Shown piece after piece: positions 5,725 through 7,420 of a stretch of 7,420 nucleotides of DNA. Under the pieces are notes generated by a model that was given only the letters and a program-made list of their open reading frames with translations, had not been told where the DNA came from and searched no databases. How positions within the stretch are numbered: the stretch's first letter is position 1; each line of letters opens with the position of its first letter. A program made the position numbers and the translations under genes. Origin of the DNA: a bacterium (GTDB lineage Bacteria > Patescibacteriota > JABMPQ01 > JAQVVF01); assembly GCA_030611905.1 (NCBI GenBank), contig JAUWOX010000049.1, positions 1 through 7,420 of the forward strand, written 5' to 3'.

Positions 5725-6543
5725 TCATTCATTTATAACAACCATCACTTGTCTACCTTGCAAAAGCGGATCTGGATTTGCTTTGCTCGTTCCTTCAACA
5801 AAATCATGAATTGAATTATATAAATTATCAAAACTATATCGAAATTTATATCCCTGCCAAACACCTGGATCATTAGTTATAAACCCATTCTCATCATACC
5901 CAACCACCACCAAAGCATGATAAACCGGACCCGGCGCAGTAAAATGCGGATTTGCCAGCATCCTTCCTGCTGACGGCAGTAAAACAGGATTTCCTTGCCC
6001 AACCTCCTCCTTTATATCATCAACAGTTATATCATATTTAACTTCAACATTTTCATATCCATAATAATCTCTAACTAATTCAGCAATCTCTTCTGCTGTC
6101 AAATCATAATGCCCACCCCAATTCTTTTCCTGCCAATCCACCATTTCCACAATTTCCGTATTGGCTTGATCTTTAGGCATTTCAACATTTCCATAATCTT
6201 TTTTAATATAATGGTCAATCATCATCAAAGCCGCCTCTTCACAAGCTTCCTGCCAAGGCATATCCCAATTCTGATGCGGCGCCTGACAAGTAAACGGCAC
6301 ATCTAAATTTATGCTTTCTGGAATAACAGTTTTAACTTCCAGTTCTTGAACTTTTTTCTTCTTTTGCTTTTTTGTAACTTTTTCTTCCGTATCATTTTGT
6401 TCTTCAATAATTTGTTCATTCACTTCCAGCATCTCGAACGACTCACGCGACTCCCTTGTTCCTTTTACAATCAAAAACAACCCTGCCAAAACAAGCAATA
6501 CACCTATAACAACAATTAAACCTAATTTTAAACGCTTTTTCAT
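5725..6543 (-). CDS. Membrane-anchored C39-like cysteine peptidase
   Basis: This 272-aa protein starts with KKRLK and a hydrophobic segment (about 7-27), giving a single N-terminal membrane anchor or uncleaved signal with the rest probably outside the cell. Residues ~30-70 are a charged Glu/Lys-rich linker. From ~78 onward it is a Peptidase_C39_2-type papain-like domain. Features are LDVPFTCQAPHQNW (80-93), with Gln87 a possible oxyanion residue, and WQEACEEAALMM (97-108), with Cys101 the likely nucleophile at the head of a helix. VYHALVVVGYD (207-217) carries the likely catalytic His209, and ITNDPG (222-227) carries Asn224/Asp225. It may cleave an exported peptide or wall substrate; the target is not shown. 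No ABC transporter is attached, so it is not a classical bacteriocin-leader peptidase/exporter. A weak AAGGTG lies two bases before the ATG. It is transcribed divergently from udk. Family call is good, substrate unknown. Confidence 0.82.
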   Translation of the reverse strand: MKKRLKLGLIVVIGVLLVLAGLFLIVKGTRESRESFEMLEVNEQIIEEQNDTEEKVTKKQKKKKVQELEVKTVIPESINLDVPFTCQAPHQNWDMPWQEACEEAALMMIDHYIKKDYGNVEMPKDQANTEIVEMVDWQEKNWGGHYDLTAEEIAELVRDYYGYENVEVKYDITVDDIKEEVGQGNPVLLPSAGRMLANPHFTAPGPVYHALVVVGYDENGFITNDPGVWQGYKFRYSFDNLYNSIHDFVEGTSKANPDPLLQGRQVMVVINE

Positions 6544-6583
6544 AACACCTTAATATTACACAAAACAACACAAAGATCAATTC

Positions 6584-6616
6584 TAAACGGCTACTATCGA
6601 CGATAGTAGCCGTTTA
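6584..6616. repeat. Perfect 16-bp inverted repeat with one-base centre
   Basis: TAAACGGCTACTATCG (6584-6599), one A (6600) and the exact reverse complement (6601-6616) form a perfect palindrome in the region between two divergent genes. It starts about 40 bases upstream of the C39-like ATG and ends 50 bases before the udk -35 box. Neither side carries a U-tract beyond three T, so it is not a standard terminator. It could be an operator for a dimeric regulator or a leader hairpin of the C39-like mRNA. Confidence 0.85.
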
Positions 6617-6666
6617 AACAATACTTTAAGCCTAAATAAGCTCTATCTGCCAACAAGCAAAGCGAA

Positions 6667-6695
6667 TTGACAAAAACATTTTTTAACATTAAAAT
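6667..6695 (+). promoter_or_regulatory. Promoter of udk
   Basis: A perfect TTGACA (6667-6672) and TAAAAT (6690-6695, five of six) are 17 bases apart. The predicted start is near 6702, giving a leader of about 34 bases. Confidence 0.75.
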
Positions 6696-6723
6696 TATTT
6701 AAACAGCTCTTTTACACTACCAA

Positions 6724-6731
6724 AAAGGAGG
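6724..6731 (+). promoter_or_regulatory. Strong ribosome binding site of udk
   Basis: AAAGGAGG lies four bases before the ATG at 6736 and fixes the start. Confidence 0.8.
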
Positions 6732-6735
6732 AAAA

Positions 6736-7380
6736 ATGCAGCCCACAATAATTATTGTTGCTGGTGCCAGCGGCTCCGGAAAAAGCGAAGTCGTCAAAAG
6801 AATAGCTGAATCAGTCGGACCAGAAAATTGTGAAATCATTGATATAGACAGATTCTATAAAGATCGCAGCAATATCCCTGTAGAGGAACGCCATAGAGTA
6901 AATTATGATCACCCTGATGCCATAGAATGGTTTGAATTAGTACACGCCATCATGTGCCTCAAAGAAGGCAAAGAAGTGCAAATCCCATATTATGATTTTG
7001 ATACTCATACACGCGTACCAGACAAAGCAAGAACTGCCCATCCCAAGCCATATATTATTATTGACGGACTTATGGCTCTTTGGCACGAAAAATTAAGAGA
7101 ACTAGCTGATTACAAATTCTTTGTTGAAGCTGGCTTAGATATATGTTTTGTCCGACGCCAGAAAAGAGATACTAGTCCTGTTGAAAAGGGAGGCCACGGC
7201 CGAACCAATGAATCTGTCCGCCAGCAATGGCCCCAAGTCGGAGAAGCCTGCATTCTTTTTTTTGAACCCACTAAACGCCATGCCGATATCATTATTCCTA
7301 AAGGCGGTTTCAACAAAATTGCCATCTCCATCATTACCTCCTGGATAAAACATCTTTTAACACAAAATCTAGCTCCCTAA
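6736..7380 (+). CDS. udk: Uridine kinase
   Basis: Uridine kinase phosphorylates uridine and cytidine to UMP and CMP in pyrimidine salvage. The 214 residues match the usual length. The P-loop GASGSGKS is at 10-17, DIDRFYKD at 36-43, NYDHPDA at 56-62, IPYYDFDTHTR at 83-93, IIIDGL at 107-112, LDICFVRRQKRD at 134-145, and FFEPTKRHADIIIPKGG at 175-191, closely following E. coli Udk. Two departures stand out. The usual Glu of the 'I.EGI' motif is Asp110, and the lid after RRQKRD carries about five extra residues (TSPVEKGGHGR in place of the VNERGR type). These could tune the enzyme or mark a lineage variant of the uridine kinase/phosphoribulokinase family. It is a single-gene unit with its own promoter, ribosome binding site and terminator, divergent from the C39-like gene. 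Its product feeds the UTP pool, but no direct link to the glmS operon is shown. Confidence 0.88.
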   Translation: MQPTIIIVAGASGSGKSEVVKRIAESVGPENCEIIDIDRFYKDRSNIPVEERHRVNYDHPDAIEWFELVHAIMCLKEGKEVQIPYYDFDTHTRVPDKARTAHPKPYIIIDGLMALWHEKLRELADYKFFVEAGLDICFVRRQKRDTSPVEKGGHGRTNESVRQQWPQVGEACILFFEPTKRHADIIIPKGGFNKIAISIITSWIKHLLTQNLAP

Positions 7381-7382
7381 TC

Positions 7383-7407
7383 AAAAAGTCCAAATCGGAC
7401 TTTTTTT
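7383..7407 (+). terminator. Rho-independent terminator of udk
   Basis: AAAAAGTCC (7383-7391) pairs with GGACTTTTT (7397-7405) around a five-base loop, and the U-run continues to 7407. It begins two bases after the udk stop. Confidence 0.88.
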
Positions 7408-7420
7408 ATTTTAAATAAAA

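Larger units (their letters stand above)
6544..6735. other. Divergent intergenic region between the C39-like gene and udk
   Basis: These 192 bases hold the perfect inverted repeat on the left and the udk promoter and ribosome binding site on the right. I see no small ORF with a ribosome binding site and no tRNA-like fold. No convincing promoter for the C39-like gene was found; the best candidate (TTGATC, 16 bases, TAATAT) lies so close to the ATG that the mRNA would be almost leaderless. Confidence 0.6.

Noticed and set aside
6584..6616. Palindrome as a bidirectional terminator
   Set aside because: Only three T follow the stem on either strand, and no gene ends there; both neighbours are transcribed away from it.
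7110..7353. Minus- and extra plus-frame open frames inside udk
   Set aside because: They overlap the conserved C-terminal half of uridine kinase, have no ribosome binding site and no plausible protein character.

Overview
The window is AT-rich bacterial DNA with compact, mostly co-oriented genes, sigma70-like promoters and U-tailed hairpin terminators. TGA works as a true stop (ends of the GlmR/YvcK-like, C39-like and 95-aa genes), so the code is ordinary code 11. Short intergenic gaps, a membrane-anchored C39-like protein, a one-domain GlmU and unrecognised small genes would fit a low-GC uncultured lineage such as the Candidate Phyla Radiation. That placement is an inference from style, not from a marker gene. 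No rRNA, tRNA, CRISPR array or mobile element was seen. No gene-free stretch exceeds 300 bases; the longest is 6544-6735.

Region 1-4871 (minus strand) reads as one operon, transcribed right to left. The order is glmS (glucosamine-6-phosphate synthase), a YvcK/GlmR/CofD-like regulator, a HAD-family hydrolase, a GlmU-type uridylyltransferase without its acetyltransferase domain, and a family-4 glycosyltransferase cut by the left edge. Gaps are 12, -4, 25 and 27 bases. The logic is supply and use of UDP-GlcNAc. GlmS makes GlcN-6-P from fructose-6-P and glutamine. The GlmR-like protein belongs to a family known to bind UDP-GlcNAc and stimulate GlmS. The GlmU-like enzyme charges GlcNAc-1-P with UTP. 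The glycosyltransferase may consume a nucleotide sugar for envelope glycans. The phosphoglucosamine mutase and acetyltransferase steps are not recognisable here. A good promoter lies just upstream of glmS.

Region 4942-5720 (minus strand) is a self-contained two-gene unit. It has a strong promoter, two small unrecognised proteins (115 and 95 aa) with strong, nearly identical ribosome binding sites, and a hairpin terminator touching the last stop codon. This is the least explained part of the window.

Region 5725-6543 (minus strand) encodes a membrane-anchored C39-like cysteine peptidase. It diverges from a uridine kinase gene (udk, 6736-7380, plus strand) that has a consensus promoter, a strong Shine-Dalgarno and a terminator at the right end. 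The 192-base divergent intergenic region carries a perfect 16-bp inverted repeat with a one-base centre.
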